Assembly: GCA_003133245.1 (NCBI GenBank)
Contig: PKWM01000021.1
Span: forward strand, 1-64,000
Direction of reading: 5' to 3'
Source of the DNA: Rhodoferax sp.
GTDB taxonomy: Bacteria > Pseudomonadota > Gammaproteobacteria > Burkholderiales > Burkholderiaceae_C
DNA: 64,000 bases
Under the pieces are notes generated by a model. It had not been told where the DNA came from, searched no databases, and was given only the letters and a program-made list of their open reading frames with translations. Positions 17,481-28,341 of the stretch are shown here, one piece after another (position 1 is the stretch's first letter; each line of letters starts with the position of its first letter). A program made the translations under genes and the position numbers.

Positions 17481-18216
17481 AAAGCTGATGGTCGGCAACT
17501 GGAAAATGAACGGTAGCCTGGCGGCCAATGAGTCGCTGATCAAGGCGCTGCTGGCCGGACTGAGCGCGCCAGCGTGCCAGGTGGCTCTGTGTGTGCCAGC
17601 GGTTTATCTGGCCCAATGCCAGGCGCTGCTGGCCGACAGTGTGATTGAACTCGGCGCACAGGATGTTTCGGAGCATGAGACGGGTGCTTTTACCGGTGAA
17701 ATCTCTGCTGCCATGCTGCGTGAATTTGGTCTGCGCTATGTGCTGGTGGGCCACTCCGAGCGGCGTCAATATCATTCTGAGAGCGATGCGGTGGTGGCGG
17801 CCAAAGCGCAGCGGGCACTGGCTTGCGGCATGACACCGATTGTCTGTGTCGGCGAAACTTCTGCCGAGCGTGAAGCTGGTCAGACTGAGGAGGTGGTCAA
17901 GCGCCAACTGGCAGCGGTGATTCATGCCAACGGTCACTGTATCAGCGAGATGGTGTTGGCCTACGAGCCAATCTGGGCCATCGGTACCGGCAAGACCGCC
18001 AGCCCCGAGCAAGCGCAGCAGGTGCATGCGCTATTGCGCGCCCAGTTGGAAGCAGCCTCAAAACAGGCGGATCGGGTGCACATTTTGTATGGTGGCAGCA
18101 TGAACGCGGCCAATGCGGCGCAGCTGCTGGCACAGCCAGATATCGATGGTGGCCTGGTCGGTGGTGCTTCGCTCAAAGCCCTGGATTTTTTGTCAATGAT
18201 GGCTTCTGTCAGGTGA
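17473..18216 (+). CDS. tpiA: Triosephosphate isomerase
   Basis: Interconverts dihydroxyacetone phosphate and glyceraldehyde-3-phosphate. The protein has 247 residues with all catalytic residues: K11 in GNWKMNG, H94 in LVGHSERR and E165 in AYEPIWAIGTG. The phosphate-binding GGSMNAAN is also present. The start lies inside the 3' end of the oxidoreductase gene. Confidence 0.97.
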   Translation: MNKKLMVGNWKMNGSLAANESLIKALLAGLSAPACQVALCVPAVYLAQCQALLADSVIELGAQDVSEHETGAFTGEISAAMLREFGLRYVLVGHSERRQYHSESDAVVAAKAQRALACGMTPIVCVGETSAEREAGQTEEVVKRQLAAVIHANGHCISEMVLAYEPIWAIGTGKTASPEQAQQVHALLRAQLEAASKQADRVHILYGGSMNAANAAQLLAQPDIDGGLVGGASLKALDFLSMMASVR

Positions 18217-18254
18217 TTTTCTGGCACTGATCAATACATATTTAGGAGTATTTA

Positions 18255-18608
18255 ATGAACTTTTTTTTAACGGCACTGCTCGCTGTGCAGATGATTTCCG
18301 CAGTTGCCATGATCGGTCTGATCCTGGTGCAACACGGCAAAGGAGCTGATATGGGGGCGGCTTTCGGTAGCGGTAGTTCGGGCAGCCTTTTTGGTGCCAG
18401 TGGCAGCGCAAATTTTCTCTCGCGCACCACGGCTGTGCTGGCCACAGTATTTTTCGCTTGCACCCTTTTGCTGGCTTACTACGGCAACCTTCGCCCGACG
18501 GCAAGTTCCGGCAGTGTGCTCGAGGGTGCGGTCGTTACAGCGCCGCTGCCGGCTGTTGCAAAGCCCGTACTGCCCGCCTCAGGCGCGGCTCAAATTCCGG
18601 TCAAGTAA
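18255..18608 (+). CDS. secG: Preprotein translocase subunit SecG
   Basis: Small membrane subunit of the SecYEG channel, 117 residues. It has two hydrophobic segments (about 4-26 and 55-75) and, between them, the family's glycine/serine-rich loop (GAAFGSGSSGSLFGASGS). A clear AGGAG lies 7 nt before the ATG. The order tpiA-secG-tRNA-Leu-nuoA is common in Burkholderiales. Confidence 0.95.
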   Translation: MNFFLTALLAVQMISAVAMIGLILVQHGKGADMGAAFGSGSSGSLFGASGSANFLSRTTAVLATVFFACTLLLAYYGNLRPTASSGSVLEGAVVTAPLPAVAKPVLPASGAAQIPVK

Positions 18609-18725
18609 TTGCGCTTGACGTTGTTTGTTGCGAGCGAGAAATGGTGTGATTTCAGGGTAAACTCCAGCCCTGTTTGGAATGACCAAGGCACGTTGTGTTT
18701 TATGCAATTCAGACAACTGAGAGTG

Positions 18726-18810
18726 GCCGTCGTGGTGAAATTGGTAGACACGCTATCTTGAGGTGGTAGTGGCGAAAGCTTTGCGAGTTCGAGTCTCGCC
18801 GACGGCACCA
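18726..18810 (+). tRNA. tRNA-Leu (anticodon GAG)
   Basis: An 85-nt gene. The acceptor stem GCCGTCG / CGACGGC is perfect, followed by A73 and an encoded CCA. The anticodon stem CTATC / GGTAG frames the loop TTGAGGT, giving anticodon GAG (reads CUC/CUU). It has the long variable arm of class II tRNAs and a canonical GAGTTCGAGTC T arm. It lies 62 bp upstream of nuoA. Confidence 0.97.
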
Positions 18811-18872
18811 AATATAAAAAATTCTTGTCGTAGATCAAGATGACAAATGAAGACTTTAAATAGAATTAGCAT

Positions 18873-19232
18873 ATGAACCTAGATCAGTACCTGCCTATCC
18901 TATTGTTCATTCTGGTTGGCATGGTTGTCGGCATTGCACCGCAGGTGCTGGGTTACATTCTTGGACCCAATCGGCCTAATTCCGCCAAAAATTCACCTTA
19001 CGAGTGCGGCTTTGAGGCATTTGGCGATGCCCGCATGAAGTTCGATGTGCGCTACTACCTGGTGGCCATTTTATTTATTCTGTTCGACCTCGAAATTGCA
19101 TTTTTATTTCCCTGGGCGATCTCGCTCAGGGATGTTGGCGCGCTCGGTTTCTGGTCGGTCATGGTGTTTCTGGGTGTCCTCGTTGTGGGCTTTATTTACG
19201 AGTGGAAAAAAGGGGCCCTTGACTGGGAATAA
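18873..19232 (+). CDS. nuoA: NADH-quinone oxidoreductase subunit A
   Basis: Membrane subunit of complex I, 119 residues with three predicted helices. It has the conserved loop [23 protein letters not shown] segment (about 40-62), whose cysteine switches accessibility in the active/deactive transition. It is the first gene of a complete 14-gene operon. I see no good SD before the ATG. Confidence 0.96.
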   Translation: MNLDQYLPILLFILVGMVVGIAPQVLGYILGPNRPNSAKNSPYECGFEAFGDARMKFDVRYYLVAILFILFDLEIAFLFPWAISLRDVGALGFWSVMVFLGVLVVGFIYEWKKGALDWE

Positions 19233-19236
19233 CGCG

Positions 19237-19716
19237 ATGATCGAAGGCGTATTAAAAGAAGGCTTTATCACCACCAATTACGACGTGGTGATGAATTGGG
19301 CTAAAACCGGCTCAATCTGGCCCGTGACTTTCGGCCTGGCTTGCTGCGCGGTTGAAATGATGCATTCGGCAGCTGCGCGCTATGACATCAGTCGTTTCGG
19401 TGCCGAGGTCTTTCGCGCCAGTCCGCGCCAGTCCGACTTGATGATCGTGGCGGGCACGCTGTGCAACAAGATGGCACCGGCATTGCGCAAAGTCTATGAC
19501 CAGATGAGTGAACCACGTTGGGTGATTTCCATGGGTTCCTGCGCTAACGGCGGCGGTTATTACCACTACAGTTATTCGGTGGTGCGCGGCTGTGACCGGA
19601 TCGTACCGGTGGATGTTTATGTGCCGGGTTGCCCGCCCACCGCAGAGGCTTTACTCTACGGCGTTATCCAGTTGCAGCACAAGATTCGCCGCACGCAAAC
19701 CATTGCACGCAAGTGA
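19237..19716 (+). CDS. nuoB: NADH-quinone oxidoreductase subunit B
   Basis: Carries the terminal N2 [4Fe-4S] cluster that hands electrons to quinone. The protein has 159 residues; the ligands are the tandem C36-C37, C102 (GSCANGGG) and C132 (PGCPPT). The start is the ATG at 19237, four bases after the nuoA stop; an in-frame opening from 19045 lies inside nuoA and is rejected. Confidence 0.96.
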   Translation: MIEGVLKEGFITTNYDVVMNWAKTGSIWPVTFGLACCAVEMMHSAAARYDISRFGAEVFRASPRQSDLMIVAGTLCNKMAPALRKVYDQMSEPRWVISMGSCANGGGYYHYSYSVVRGCDRIVPVDVYVPGCPPTAEALLYGVIQLQHKIRRTQTIARK

Positions 19717-19726
19717 GGCAACGGCG

Positions 19727-20335
19727 ATGACAAATTACGCTGTAAATCCGCAAACCATCAAAGTCAACATCGATGCCGCGCTGGGTGATCTGGCGCTGAG
19801 CAGTGTGCTGCGCCTGGATGAGCTCACCGTCGTCGTGGACGCGGCGCATTACCTACAGGCAGCAAAAATTTTGCGCGACGACCCGATCTGCCGTTTCGAG
19901 CAATTGGTCGATCTTTGTGGGGTGGATTATTCAACCTACAAAAATGAGACGCGAACCGGATTACGTTTCTGCATCGTGTGTCACCTGTTATCCGTGAGCC
20001 TGAACCAGCGCGTGCGGCTCAAGGTTTTTGCGCCGGACGATGGTTTGCCGCTGGTACCCTCACTGGTTGACGTCTGGAGTTCGGCCAATTGGTTTGAACG
20101 GGAAGCGTTTGACCTGTTTGGTGTTGTTTTCGAAGGGCATCCTGATTTGCGTCGCATCCTGACTGACTATGGTTTTATTGGGCATCCATTTCGCAAGGAT
20201 TTCCCGATGCTGGGCCATGTCGAAATGCGTTACGACGCAGAGCAAAAGCGCGTCATCTATCAGCCGGTCACGATTGAGCCACGCGAAATTACCCCGCGCA
20301 TCATCCGTGAAGACAATTACGGAGGCATGCACTAG
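19727..20335 (+). CDS. nuoC: NADH-quinone oxidoreductase subunit C
   Basis: Peripheral-arm subunit (30 kDa type) of complex I, 202 residues. It has the signature [28 protein letters not shown] region (about 125-152). It is a separate gene and not fused to nuoD as in E. coli. The start is the ATG at 19727, 10 nt after nuoB. Confidence 0.96.
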   Translation: MTNYAVNPQTIKVNIDAALGDLALSSVLRLDELTVVVDAAHYLQAAKILRDDPICRFEQLVDLCGVDYSTYKNETRTGLRFCIVCHLLSVSLNQRVRLKVFAPDDGLPLVPSLVDVWSSANWFEREAFDLFGVVFEGHPDLRRILTDYGFIGHPFRKDFPMLGHVEMRYDAEQKRVIYQPVTIEPREITPRIIREDNYGGMH

Positions 20336-20347
20336 GCGGTTCGCGTT

Positions 20348-21601
20348 ATGGCAGAGATTAAAAATTACACCCTCAACTTTGGTCCCCAGCATCCGGCGGC
20401 GCATGGCGTTTTACGTCTGGTGCTGGAGCTCGACGGCGAAGTGATTCAACGCGCTGATCCCCACATCGGCATGTTGCATCGCGCCACTGAAAAGCTGGCT
20501 GAAACCAAGACCTATCTGCAGGCGCTGCCCTACATGGACAGGCTCGACTACATGTCGATGATGTGCAACGAAAGCGCTTATTGCCTGGCGATCGAGAAAA
20601 TGCTGGGCCTGGAAGTGCCGCTGCGGGCCAAGTACATCCGCGTCATGTTTGCCGAGATTACCCGCTTGCTCAATCACTTGCTGTGTATCGGTGCCGGTGC
20701 GCTTGACTGCGGCGCCATGACGGTCATGCTGTACGCTTTTCGCGAACGCGAAGACCTGTTCGACGTGTATGAAGCCGTCAGCGGTGCACGCATGCACGCG
20801 GCTTATTTTCGTCCGGGTGGGGTTTATCGTGATCTGCCTGACACGATGGCGCGCTACCAGTCCAACAAGGTTCGCAGCGCCGCTTCTACCAAAGAACGCA
20901 ATCGCAATCGCGATGGCAGTCTGCTCGATTTCATTGACGACTTCACCCAGCGCTTTCCGTCCCATCTGGCTGAATACCACACCCTGTTGACCGACAACCG
21001 CATCTGGAAGCAGCGCACGGTGGGTATTGGCGTGGTCAGCCCCGAGCGCGCCCTCGACCTGGGCTTTACCGGCCCGATGTTGCGCGGTTCCGGCATTGCC
21101 TGGGACTTGCGCAAGAAGCAGCCCTACGAGATTTATGACCAGTTGGACTTTGACATTCCGGTGGGCAAGACCGGCGATTGTTACGACCGTTATCTGGTGC
21201 GCATGGAAGAGATGAAGCAGTCCAACCGCATCATCAAGCAGTGCGTCGATTGGCTGCGCGTCAATCCGGGACCGGTCATTAGTGACAACCACAAGGTCGC
21301 CCCGCCCAGTCGGGAGGCCATGAAGTCCAACATGGAAGATTTGATTCACCACTTCAAACTCTTCAGTGAAGGTTTTGCCGTGCCAGAAGGTGAGGCCTAC
21401 GCCACCATTGAACATCCCAAAGGCGAATTTGGCATTTACATCGTCAGCGATGGGGCCAATAAACCCTATCGCATGAAGATTCGCCCACCCGCTTTTGTTC
21501 ATCTGGCAGCGCTGGGTGAAATGGGGCGCGGCCACATGATTGGTGATGCGGTGGCCATTATTGGCTCATTGGATATTGTGTTTGGGGAAGTTGACCGATG
21601 A
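20348..21601 (+). CDS. nuoD: NADH-quinone oxidoreductase subunit D
   Basis: 49-kDa type subunit that forms the quinone pocket with NuoB, 417 residues. It begins with [18 protein letters not shown], which includes the quinone-facing His of the PQHPAAHG loop. The nickel-ligand cysteines of the ancestral hydrogenases are not conserved, as expected. It overlaps nuoE by 4 nt (ATGA). Confidence 0.96.
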   Translation: MAEIKNYTLNFGPQHPAAHGVLRLVLELDGEVIQRADPHIGMLHRATEKLAETKTYLQALPYMDRLDYMSMMCNESAYCLAIEKMLGLEVPLRAKYIRVMFAEITRLLNHLLCIGAGALDCGAMTVMLYAFREREDLFDVYEAVSGARMHAAYFRPGGVYRDLPDTMARYQSNKVRSAASTKERNRNRDGSLLDFIDDFTQRFPSHLAEYHTLLTDNRIWKQRTVGIGVVSPERALDLGFTGPMLRGSGIAWDLRKKQPYEIYDQLDFDIPVGKTGDCYDRYLVRMEEMKQSNRIIKQCVDWLRVNPGPVISDNHKVAPPSREAMKSNMEDLIHHFKLFSEGFAVPEGEAYATIEHPKGEFGIYIVSDGANKPYRMKIRPPAFVHLAALGEMGRGHMIGDAVAIIGSLDIVFGEVDR

Positions 21602-22089
21602 CTGCCGAAGAATTCAAAGTGCGCTTCGCCAAAGAAGTTGCCAAATACCCGGCTGAGCAGAAGCAGTCGGCGGTGATGGCCTGTCTGGCCATCGTCCAGA
21701 AGGATACCGGTTTCGTCAGCACCGAGAGTGAAAAAATGGTGGCTGACTATCTGGGCATGCCGGTGATGGCGGTGCATGAAGTCACCACTTTCTACAACAT
21801 GTACAACCAGCAGCCGGTGGGCAAGTACAAGCTCAATGTCTGTACCAATTTACCGTGCCAGTTGCGAGACGGCAACCGGGCGCTAGAGCACCTTGAGCAA
21901 AAGTTGGGCGTCCGCATGGGCGAAACCACTGCTGACGGGTTTTTTACCTTGCAACAGTCCGAGTGCCTGGGCGCCTGCGCCGACTCACCGGTGATGCTGG
22001 TCAACGACCAGATCATGTGCAGCTTCATGAGCAACGACAAGCTTGACCAGTTGGTCGATGGCCTGCGTGGCGCTGAGGACAAGTCATGA
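21598..22089 (+). CDS. nuoE: NADH-quinone oxidoreductase subunit E
   Basis: 24-kDa type subunit with the N1a [2Fe-2S] cluster, 163 residues. The ligands are C82, C87, C123 and C127 (VCTNLPCQ and SECLGACAD). ATGA overlaps with nuoD and nuoF indicate coupled translation. Confidence 0.96.
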   Translation: MTAEEFKVRFAKEVAKYPAEQKQSAVMACLAIVQKDTGFVSTESEKMVADYLGMPVMAVHEVTTFYNMYNQQPVGKYKLNVCTNLPCQLRDGNRALEHLEQKLGVRMGETTADGFFTLQQSECLGACADSPVMLVNDQIMCSFMSNDKLDQLVDGLRGAEDKS

Positions 22090-23459
22090 ACACGCAACAA
22101 GTTCTGGCGCAGTTCCAGACCACCGGGCTCGAGACCTGTTTTCACGGTCGGCACATCAAGCCCATCATCCTGGCGGATCTGAACGGTGCCAACTGGCATT
22201 TGAAAGACTACGAAGCGCGCGGTGGTTACCAAGCGCTGCGCAAAATTCTTGGCAAGGACGGCTCAGTTGCGGCGGCGGACGGCAGTATCGGCCTGACACC
22301 TGAGCAGGTCACAGCCATTGTCAAGGAGTCGTCCCTGCGCGGTCGAGGTGGTGCTGGTTTTCCAACCGGCCTGAAGTGGAGCTTTATGCCACGTCAGTAC
22401 ACCGGTGCCAAGTACCTGGTGTGCAACTCCGACGAAGGCGAGCCCGGCACCTGCAAAGACCGGGAAATCCTGCAGTTCAATCCACACATGGTGATCGAGG
22501 GCATGATCATCGGCGCTTATGCCATGGGCATTGCGGTGGGCTATAACTATATCCACGGCGAAATCTTCCAGACTTATCAGCGTTTTGAAGAGGCCCTTGA
22601 AGAAGCCCGTGCTGCCGGGTTACTGGGGGACAACATTCTGGGCAGTCAGTTTAGTTTTCAGTTGCATGCAGCGCACGGCTATGGCGCTTATGTCTGCGGT
22701 GAAGAAACCGGTCTGCTCGAGTCGCTGGAGGGCAAGAAAGGTCAGCCCCGCTACAAGCCGCCATTCCCGGCCAGCTTTGGTCTGTATGGCAAGCCCACCA
22801 CCATCAACAACACCGAAACTTTTGCGGCGGTGCCGTGGATCATCCGCAACGGCGGCGCGGCTTATCAGGCCTGCGGCTGCCCCAACAGTGGCGGCACCAA
22901 AATCTACTCGGTCAGCGGCGACGTGGAACTGCCTGGCAACTATGAAGTTCCGATGGGCACGCCGTTTGCCAAGTTGCTTGAGCTCGCCGGTGGCGTGCGC
23001 CAGGGTCGCCAACTCAAGGCCGTAATTCCGGGGGGCTCGTCCTCGCCGGTGTTGCCCGCAGCGCTCATGATGGACTGCACCATGGATTACGACTCGGTCG
23101 CCAAAGCCGGCTCCATGCTGGGCTCGGGTGCCGTGATTGTGATCGATGACAGTCGCTGTATGGTCAAGAGTTTGCATCGCTTGAGTTACTTTTACATGCA
23201 CGAATCCTGTGGTCAGTGCACACCCTGCCGCGAAGGCACCGGCTGGCTCTGGCGCATCGTCGAGCGCATTGAAAACGGTCAGGGTCGCGCGAGCGATATG
23301 GACTTGCTCGATAACGTGGCCGAGAACATCATGGGGCGCACCATTTGCGCTTTGGGCGATGCCGCTGCCATGCCGGTGCGCGCCATGCTCAAGCACTTCC
23401 GCCCTGAATTTGAATATCACGTAGCGCACAAGACCTGCATGGTTCCGGCCTACGTCTGA
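22086..23459 (+). CDS. nuoF: NADH-quinone oxidoreductase subunit F
   Basis: NADH-binding flavoprotein (51-kDa type), 457 residues. It has the FMN/NADH glycine-rich segment [12 protein letters not shown] and the N3 [4Fe-4S] ligands in [13 protein letters not shown] plus a downstream cysteine (about C401, [11 protein letters not shown]). It forms the dehydrogenase module with NuoE and NuoG. Confidence 0.96.
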   Translation: MNTQQVLAQFQTTGLETCFHGRHIKPIILADLNGANWHLKDYEARGGYQALRKILGKDGSVAAADGSIGLTPEQVTAIVKESSLRGRGGAGFPTGLKWSFMPRQYTGAKYLVCNSDEGEPGTCKDREILQFNPHMVIEGMIIGAYAMGIAVGYNYIHGEIFQTYQRFEEALEEARAAGLLGDNILGSQFSFQLHAAHGYGAYVCGEETGLLESLEGKKGQPRYKPPFPASFGLYGKPTTINNTETFAAVPWIIRNGGAAYQACGCPNSGGTKIYSVSGDVELPGNYEVPMGTPFAKLLELAGGVRQGRQLKAVIPGGSSSPVLPAALMMDCTMDYDSVAKAGSMLGSGAVIVIDDSRCMVKSLHRLSYFYMHESCGQCTPCREGTGWLWRIVERIENGQGRASDMDLLDNVAENIMGRTICALGDAAAMPVRAMLKHFRPEFEYHVAHKTCMVPAYV

Positions 23460-23470
23460 GCGAGTAAAAC

Positions 23471-23547
23471 ATGAACCCCCACGCTCACTATTCGTTCGCT
23501 GCCCCCCGAGGGGGTGCTTGCCTTTCTTGGGGCGGCCCGACGAAAGG
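23471..23547 (+). repeat. Repeat-like GC-rich insert between nuoF and nuoG
   Basis: A short non-coding block with a GCCCCCCGAGGGGG core hairpin and a second hairpin CCTTTC (23521-23526) / GAAAGG (23542-23547). From memory it resembles a dispersed intergenic repeat common in Comamonadaceae (ATGAACCCCCACGCT... GCCCCCCGAGGGGG... TTGGGGCGGCCCG). It is the largest gap within the first half of the nuo operon (94 nt). Confidence 0.6.
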
Positions 23548-23553
23548 CAAAAG

Positions 23554-25689
23554 ATGATTGAAATTGAACTCGACGGCAACAAGGTAGAAATCGCCAAAGG
23601 CAGCATGATCATGCATGCAGCCAACAAGGTGGGCACCTATATTCCGCATTTCTGCTATCACAAAAAGCTCAGCATTGCAGCGAGTTGCCGCATGTGTCTG
23701 GTGGACGTTGAAAAAATGCCCAAACCGATGCCGGCCTGTGCCACCACGGTCGCCCCTGGCATGATTGTTCACAGCCGCAGCGACAAAGCGATCAAGGCGC
23801 AACAGTCGGTGATGGAGTTCTTGCTCATCAACCACCCGCTCGATTGTCCGATTTGCGACCAGGGCGGTGAGTGTTTGTTGCAGGATCTGGCGGTAGGTTA
23901 CGGTGCATCTTCTTCCCGTTATCAAGAAGAAAAACGGGTGGTGACGGGCAAAGACGCCGGCCCGTTGATTTCAATGCAGGAGATGAGCCGCTGCATCCAG
24001 TGCACGCGCTGTGTGCGCTTTGGTCAAGAGATCGCTGGCGTGATGGAGCTGGGCATGTCCAATCGCGGTGAACATGCCGAGATTGAAACCTTTGTCGGTC
24101 AGACGATTGACTCCGAGCTGTCGGGCAACATGATCGATATCTGCCCGGTCGGTGCCTTGACCAGCAAGCCGTTTCGCTACAGTGCCCGCACCTGGGAGCT
24201 CGCCCGGCGCAAGTCGATCAGCCCACATGATTCAACCGGGTCCAATTTGATTGTGCAGGTGAAAAACAACCGGGTCATGCGTGTTGTGCCGTTCGAAAAC
24301 GAAGCAGTCAACGAGTGCTGGATTGCCGATCGGGATCGTTTCTCCTACGAGGCCTTGAACAGTGATGAGCGCCTGACCACACCGATGCTCAAGCAGGGCG
24401 GCAACTGGATTGAAGTGGATTGGCCGACCGCACTGGCGTATGTCTGCAAGGGCCTCACCCATATCAAGGCCGACCATGGTGCTGCTGCTATTGGCACCCT
24501 GGTCAGTCCGCACAGCACGCTCGAAGAATTGTTTTTGGCGGGTGCCTTGACGCGCGCTCTGGGTAGCCAGAATGTCGATTACCGGCTGCGCCATGCCGAG
24601 TTTCCCGTGTTTGAGGGTGTGCGTTATCTGGGTGCTTCGATTGCCTCCTTGTCCGAGCTGCAACGTGTCCTGGTGGTGGGCTCCAATCTGCGCAAGGATC
24701 ATCCCCTGTTTGCACAGAGAATTCGCCAGGCCGTGCGCAAGGGCGGTGCAGTCAATGTCGTTAACGCCACAGCGCAAGACTGGGCCATGCCGATTGCCAA
24801 TACGTTGCTCGCCCCGAGCGCCACCTGGGTGCAGGCCTTGGCCGATGTGGCCGCGGCTGTGGCGTCAGCCAAAGGCGTTGCCGCACCGGCGGCAGGCAAG
24901 GCTACTGATGTGGCCCAAGCCATTGCAGCCTCTTTGCTCAGTGGTGAGCGCAAAGCGGTTTTGCTCGGCAATGCGGCGGCCCATCACGCCAGGGCTTCGA
25001 GTCTGTTGGCGCTCGCGAACTGGATTGGCACGCAAACCGGTGCCAGTGTGGGCTACTTGACCGAGGCCGCCAACACCGTGGGGGCCCAGGTCGCCGGAGC
25101 GCTGCCGGGATCGGGTGGTTTGAATGCGGGACAAATGCTCGATGGCGCGCTCAAAGCGGTTTTGCTGCTTAACAACGAGCCTGAATTTGATTCAGCCAAG
25201 GGTGCGGCAGTAGCGCAGGCTTTCGCATCAGCCGAAATGGTTGTGACGCTAAGTCCCTTCAAATGCAATCTGGACATTAGCGATGTGCTGCTGCCAATTG
25301 CGCCTTTCACCGAAACATCGGGCACCTTTGTGAACGCCGAAGGACGGGTGCAAAGTTTCCACGCGGTGGTTAAAGCACTGGGCGAAACGCGTCCGGCCTG
25401 GAAAGTTTTGCGCGTGCTGGCCAATATGTTGGATCTGCCAGGGTTCGACTATGCGTCTTCTGAGGATGTGCTCAAGCAAATCGGTGGCCTGCCGGGCGAC
25501 GGTGAGCCCAACTTGTCGGCCCAGCTTCTGAACAATACAACGCACGCGGCAGTGGATCTCAGTCCTGTTGAATTGGCACCGGTGGTCGCCCCTATTTATG
25601 CGCTTGACAGTCTGGTGCGGCGTGCTGCCAGCCTGCAGCTCACAGCAGACGCAAAACGTCACGCGGTGACTCCGGAGGTGAAGGCATGA
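23554..25689 (+). CDS. nuoG: NADH-quinone oxidoreductase subunit G
   Basis: Large iron-sulfur subunit of the peripheral arm, 711 residues. The N-terminal ferredoxin-like domain ([13 protein letters not shown]; cysteines in [17 protein letters not shown]) is followed by a His/Cys [4Fe-4S] motif ([14 protein letters not shown]) and a second cluster ([12 protein letters not shown]), then a molybdopterin-oxidoreductase-like domain that has lost its cofactor. The start is the ATG at 23554, which matches the family; the 12 codons upstream lie in the repeat. It overlaps nuoH by 4 nt. Confidence 0.95.
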   Translation: MIEIELDGNKVEIAKGSMIMHAANKVGTYIPHFCYHKKLSIAASCRMCLVDVEKMPKPMPACATTVAPGMIVHSRSDKAIKAQQSVMEFLLINHPLDCPICDQGGECLLQDLAVGYGASSSRYQEEKRVVTGKDAGPLISMQEMSRCIQCTRCVRFGQEIAGVMELGMSNRGEHAEIETFVGQTIDSELSGNMIDICPVGALTSKPFRYSARTWELARRKSISPHDSTGSNLIVQVKNNRVMRVVPFENEAVNECWIADRDRFSYEALNSDERLTTPMLKQGGNWIEVDWPTALAYVCKGLTHIKADHGAAAIGTLVSPHSTLEELFLAGALTRALGSQNVDYRLRHAEFPVFEGVRYLGASIASLSELQRVLVVGSNLRKDHPLFAQRIRQAVRKGGAVNVVNATAQDWAMPIANTLLAPSATWVQALADVAAAVASAKGVAAPAAGKATDVAQAIAASLLSGERKAVLLGNAAAHHARASSLLALANWIGTQTGASVGYLTEAANTVGAQVAGALPGSGGLNAGQMLDGALKAVLLLNNEPEFDSAKGAAVAQAFASAEMVVTLSPFKCNLDISDVLLPIAPFTETSGTFVNAEGRVQSFHAVVKALGETRPAWKVLRVLANMLDLPGFDYASSEDVLKQIGGLPGDGEPNLSAQLLNNTTHAAVDLSPVELAPVVAPIYALDSLVRRAASLQLTADAKRHAVTPEVKA

Positions 25690-26768
25690 TTGATACTATT
25701 TTTGCCCTTGGCCAGGGTCTGTTCGATGCGCCCTGGTGGGCTGCACTGGCGTGGCCTGTGATATGGGCTTTGGTCAAAGTGACCGCAGTCTTATTGCTGG
25801 TCTCGGGTGCCGTCACTTACACCACGCTCTATGAACGCAAGTTGCTGGGTTGGGTGCAAATTCGCTTGGGCCCCAACCGTGTCGGCCCCTGGGGTTTGCT
25901 GCAACCGATCGCCGATGCGATGAAGCTGATGACCAAGGAAATTCTCAGACCCGCAGCGGCCGAGAAAGCTTTGTTTTACCTGGGCCCGGTGATGACCGTC
26001 ATGCCCGCCATGGTGGCTTGGGTGGTGGTGCCGTTTGGTCCGGAAGTGGCGGCGGCCAATATCAATGCCGGTTTGCTTTTTCTGATGGCCATTACGTCGA
26101 TGGAAGTTTATGGTGTGATTATTTCGGGTTGGTCGTCCAACTCCAAATATCCGTTCCTGGGTGCGCTGCGCGCATCTTCTCAAATGGTGAGTTACGAGAT
26201 CGCCATGGGCTTTTGCTTTGTGGTGGTGTTGATGGTTTCGGCGAGTTTGAACCTGACCGATATCGTTACCGGCCAGGGCAAGGGCCAATTCGCGCAGATG
26301 GGTTTGAACTTCCTGTCGTGGAACTGGTTGTCGCTGTTGCCAATTTTTGTGGTCTATTTTGTTTCCGGCCTGGCCGAGACCAACCGTCTGCCTTTTGACG
26401 TTGTTGAAGGCGAATCCGAGATCGTCGCCGGTCACATGGTGGAGTATTCCGGCATGTCGTGGGCCATGTTCCAGTTGGCCGAGTACGCCAACATCTGGTT
26501 GGTCTCGGTGCTGACTTCCATCATGTTCCTGGGAGGCTGGTTGTCACCCATCGACAGCGCGCTGTTTAACTGGATTCCGGGTTGGATCTGGCTCGGTCTT
26601 AAATCATTTTTTGTGGTCACCATGTTTATCTGGGTACGGGTCACTTTTCCGCGCTTTCGCTATGACCAGATCATGCGTCTGGGCTGGAAGATTTTCATCC
26701 CCGTCACCCTGGTCTGGCTGGTGGTGGTGGGTGGATGGATGCAGACCCCCTGGAACATTTGGAAGTAA
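25686..26768 (+). CDS. nuoH: NADH-quinone oxidoreductase subunit H
   Basis: Membrane subunit at the junction of the two arms, lining the quinone channel, 360 residues with about eight helices. It has the conserved [21 protein letters not shown] and the acidic loop [18 protein letters not shown]. It overlaps nuoG (ATGA). Confidence 0.96.
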   Translation: MIDTIFALGQGLFDAPWWAALAWPVIWALVKVTAVLLLVSGAVTYTTLYERKLLGWVQIRLGPNRVGPWGLLQPIADAMKLMTKEILRPAAAEKALFYLGPVMTVMPAMVAWVVVPFGPEVAAANINAGLLFLMAITSMEVYGVIISGWSSNSKYPFLGALRASSQMVSYEIAMGFCFVVVLMVSASLNLTDIVTGQGKGQFAQMGLNFLSWNWLSLLPIFVVYFVSGLAETNRLPFDVVEGESEIVAGHMVEYSGMSWAMFQLAEYANIWLVSVLTSIMFLGGWLSPIDSALFNWIPGWIWLGLKSFFVVTMFIWVRVTFPRFRYDQIMRLGWKIFIPVTLVWLVVVGGWMQTPWNIWK

Positions 26769-26810
26769 TTCGAGTTGTCTATGTCTATTCCAACCTCAGG
26801 TGCCGTTGAA

Positions 26811-27314
26811 ATGTCGAACAAAAGTTCCTTTTCTTTGAAGGATTTTTTGTCCAGTTTCATGCTGGGCGAGCTTTTCAAAGGTATGGTTCTTACCGGAAAG
26901 TACGCCTTTCGCAGCAAGATCACGATCGAATACCCTGAAGAAAAAACGCCGTTGTCGCCCCGCTTTCGGGGTTTGCATGCCTTGCGTCGCTATGAAAATG
27001 GTGAGGAACGTTGCATTGCCTGCAAGTTGTGTGAAGCAGTTTGCCCAGCCATGGCGATCACGATTGAATCTGAGCTTCGTGCCGACGGATCGCGTCGCAC
27101 GACGCGCTACGACATCGATTTCAACAAGTGCATCTATTGTGGTTTTTGCGAGGAAAGCTGTCCGGTTGACTCGATTGTTGAGACCTCCATTTTTGAGTAT
27201 CACGGCGAAGCCCCAGGTGACTTGTATTTCACCAAAGACATGCTGCTGGCGGTGGGCGACCGGTATGAGAGCCAGATCGCTGCGGCACGCTTGGCAGATG
27301 CCAAATACCGCTAA
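26811..27314 (+). CDS. nuoI: NADH-quinone oxidoreductase subunit I
   Basis: Carries clusters N6a and N6b, 167 residues, with two 8Fe-ferredoxin motifs [12 protein letters not shown] and [13 protein letters not shown] favour the ATG at 26811 ([13 protein letters not shown]), which has AGGTG 8 nt upstream and fits the family length. In-frame ATGs at 26775 and 26781 would add 10-12 residues and remain possible. Confidence 0.93.
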   Translation: MSNKSSFSLKDFLSSFMLGELFKGMVLTGKYAFRSKITIEYPEEKTPLSPRFRGLHALRRYENGEERCIACKLCEAVCPAMAITIESELRADGSRRTTRYDIDFNKCIYCGFCEESCPVDSIVETSIFEYHGEAPGDLYFTKDMLLAVGDRYESQIAAARLADAKYR

Positions 27315-27363
27315 TTTTCTTGAACTGATTTAACCTTAAGACTACCGAAAAAAGTAACGCTAC

Positions 27364-28032
27364 ATGGACGTCAAAACCGGTTTCTTCTATTTCTTCTCGA
27401 TCGTGCTGCTATTTGCCGCCTTTCGTGTCATCACCGCGCGCAACCCGGTTTATGCCGTGTTGTATCTGGTGCTGGCCTTCTTCCAAGCGTCTGCGCTATG
27501 GCTGCTGCTCAAGGCCGAATTTCTGGCCATCGTGCTGGTGCTGGTTTATGTGGGTGCGGTGATGGTGCTGTTCCTGTTTGTCGTGATGATGCTCGACATC
27601 AAAACCGATGGCGTGCGCGCCGGTTTCTGGAACCATTTTCCGCTTGCTGCGCTGGTGGGCGTGTTCATTGCACTTGAAATGGCTGCGGTCTTGCTGGGCG
27701 GTTTCCGCGGCAGCGAAGCCCCGCATGCGAGCGCAGTGCTGGGGCAGGCAACGGCCGAATTGTCAAATACCCGCGAACTGGGCAAGATTCTCTACACCCA
27801 GTATCTCTATCCGCTAGAAATTGCGGCAGCGATCCTGCTGGTGGCGATGATTGCCGCTATCGCGTTAACACTGCGTCAGCGCAAAGACAGCAAACGGGTC
27901 AACCCATCGGAACAGGTACGGGTCAAAGCCGGGGACCGGATGGAAGTGATCAAAATGGCACCGACCCAGGTCGCCGCTTTCGCTGCGGCGGTTGCGGTCA
28001 CACCAGACGGCAATGGGGAGAACAAAGCATGA
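27364..28032 (+). CDS. nuoJ: NADH-quinone oxidoreductase subunit J
   Basis: Membrane subunit with five predicted helices, 222 residues, containing the conserved [17 protein letters not shown] helix with the pi-bulge region. The C-terminal tail (about 180-222) is hydrophilic and alanine-rich, beyond the usual core. It overlaps nuoK by 4 nt. Confidence 0.95.
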   Translation: MDVKTGFFYFFSIVLLFAAFRVITARNPVYAVLYLVLAFFQASALWLLLKAEFLAIVLVLVYVGAVMVLFLFVVMMLDIKTDGVRAGFWNHFPLAALVGVFIALEMAAVLLGGFRGSEAPHASAVLGQATAELSNTRELGKILYTQYLYPLEIAAAILLVAMIAAIALTLRQRKDSKRVNPSEQVRVKAGDRMEVIKMAPTQVAAFAAAVAVTPDGNGENKA

Positions 28033-28337
28033 CCTTGACTCTTGGACATTTTCTATCGCTCGGTGCCGTGCTGTTTGCCTTGTCGGTGATTGGTATTTTC
28101 CTCAACCGCAAGAACCTGATTGTTCTGCTGATGGCCATAGAGCTGATGCTGCTGGCCGTCAATACCAACTTCGTTGCCTTTTCTTACTATCTGGGCGACT
28201 TGCACGGTCAAATCTTCGTGTTTTTCATTCTGACCGTCGCTGCCGCTGAGTCTGCCATCGGCTTGGCAATTTTGGTGCTGCTGTTCCGTAACAAGTCCAG
28301 TATCAACGTGGACGAACTTAATACGCTTAAGGGTTAA
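28029..28337 (+). CDS. nuoK: NADH-quinone oxidoreductase subunit K
   Basis: Small membrane subunit, 102 residues and three helices, with the two membrane glutamates of the proton path ([11 protein letters not shown] and [11 protein letters not shown]). It is homologous to MrpC. It lies 4 nt before nuoL. Confidence 0.96.
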   Translation: MTLTLGHFLSLGAVLFALSVIGIFLNRKNLIVLLMAIELMLLAVNTNFVAFSYYLGDLHGQIFVFFILTVAAAESAIGLAILVLLFRNKSSINVDELNTLKG

Positions 28338-28341
28338 AAAG

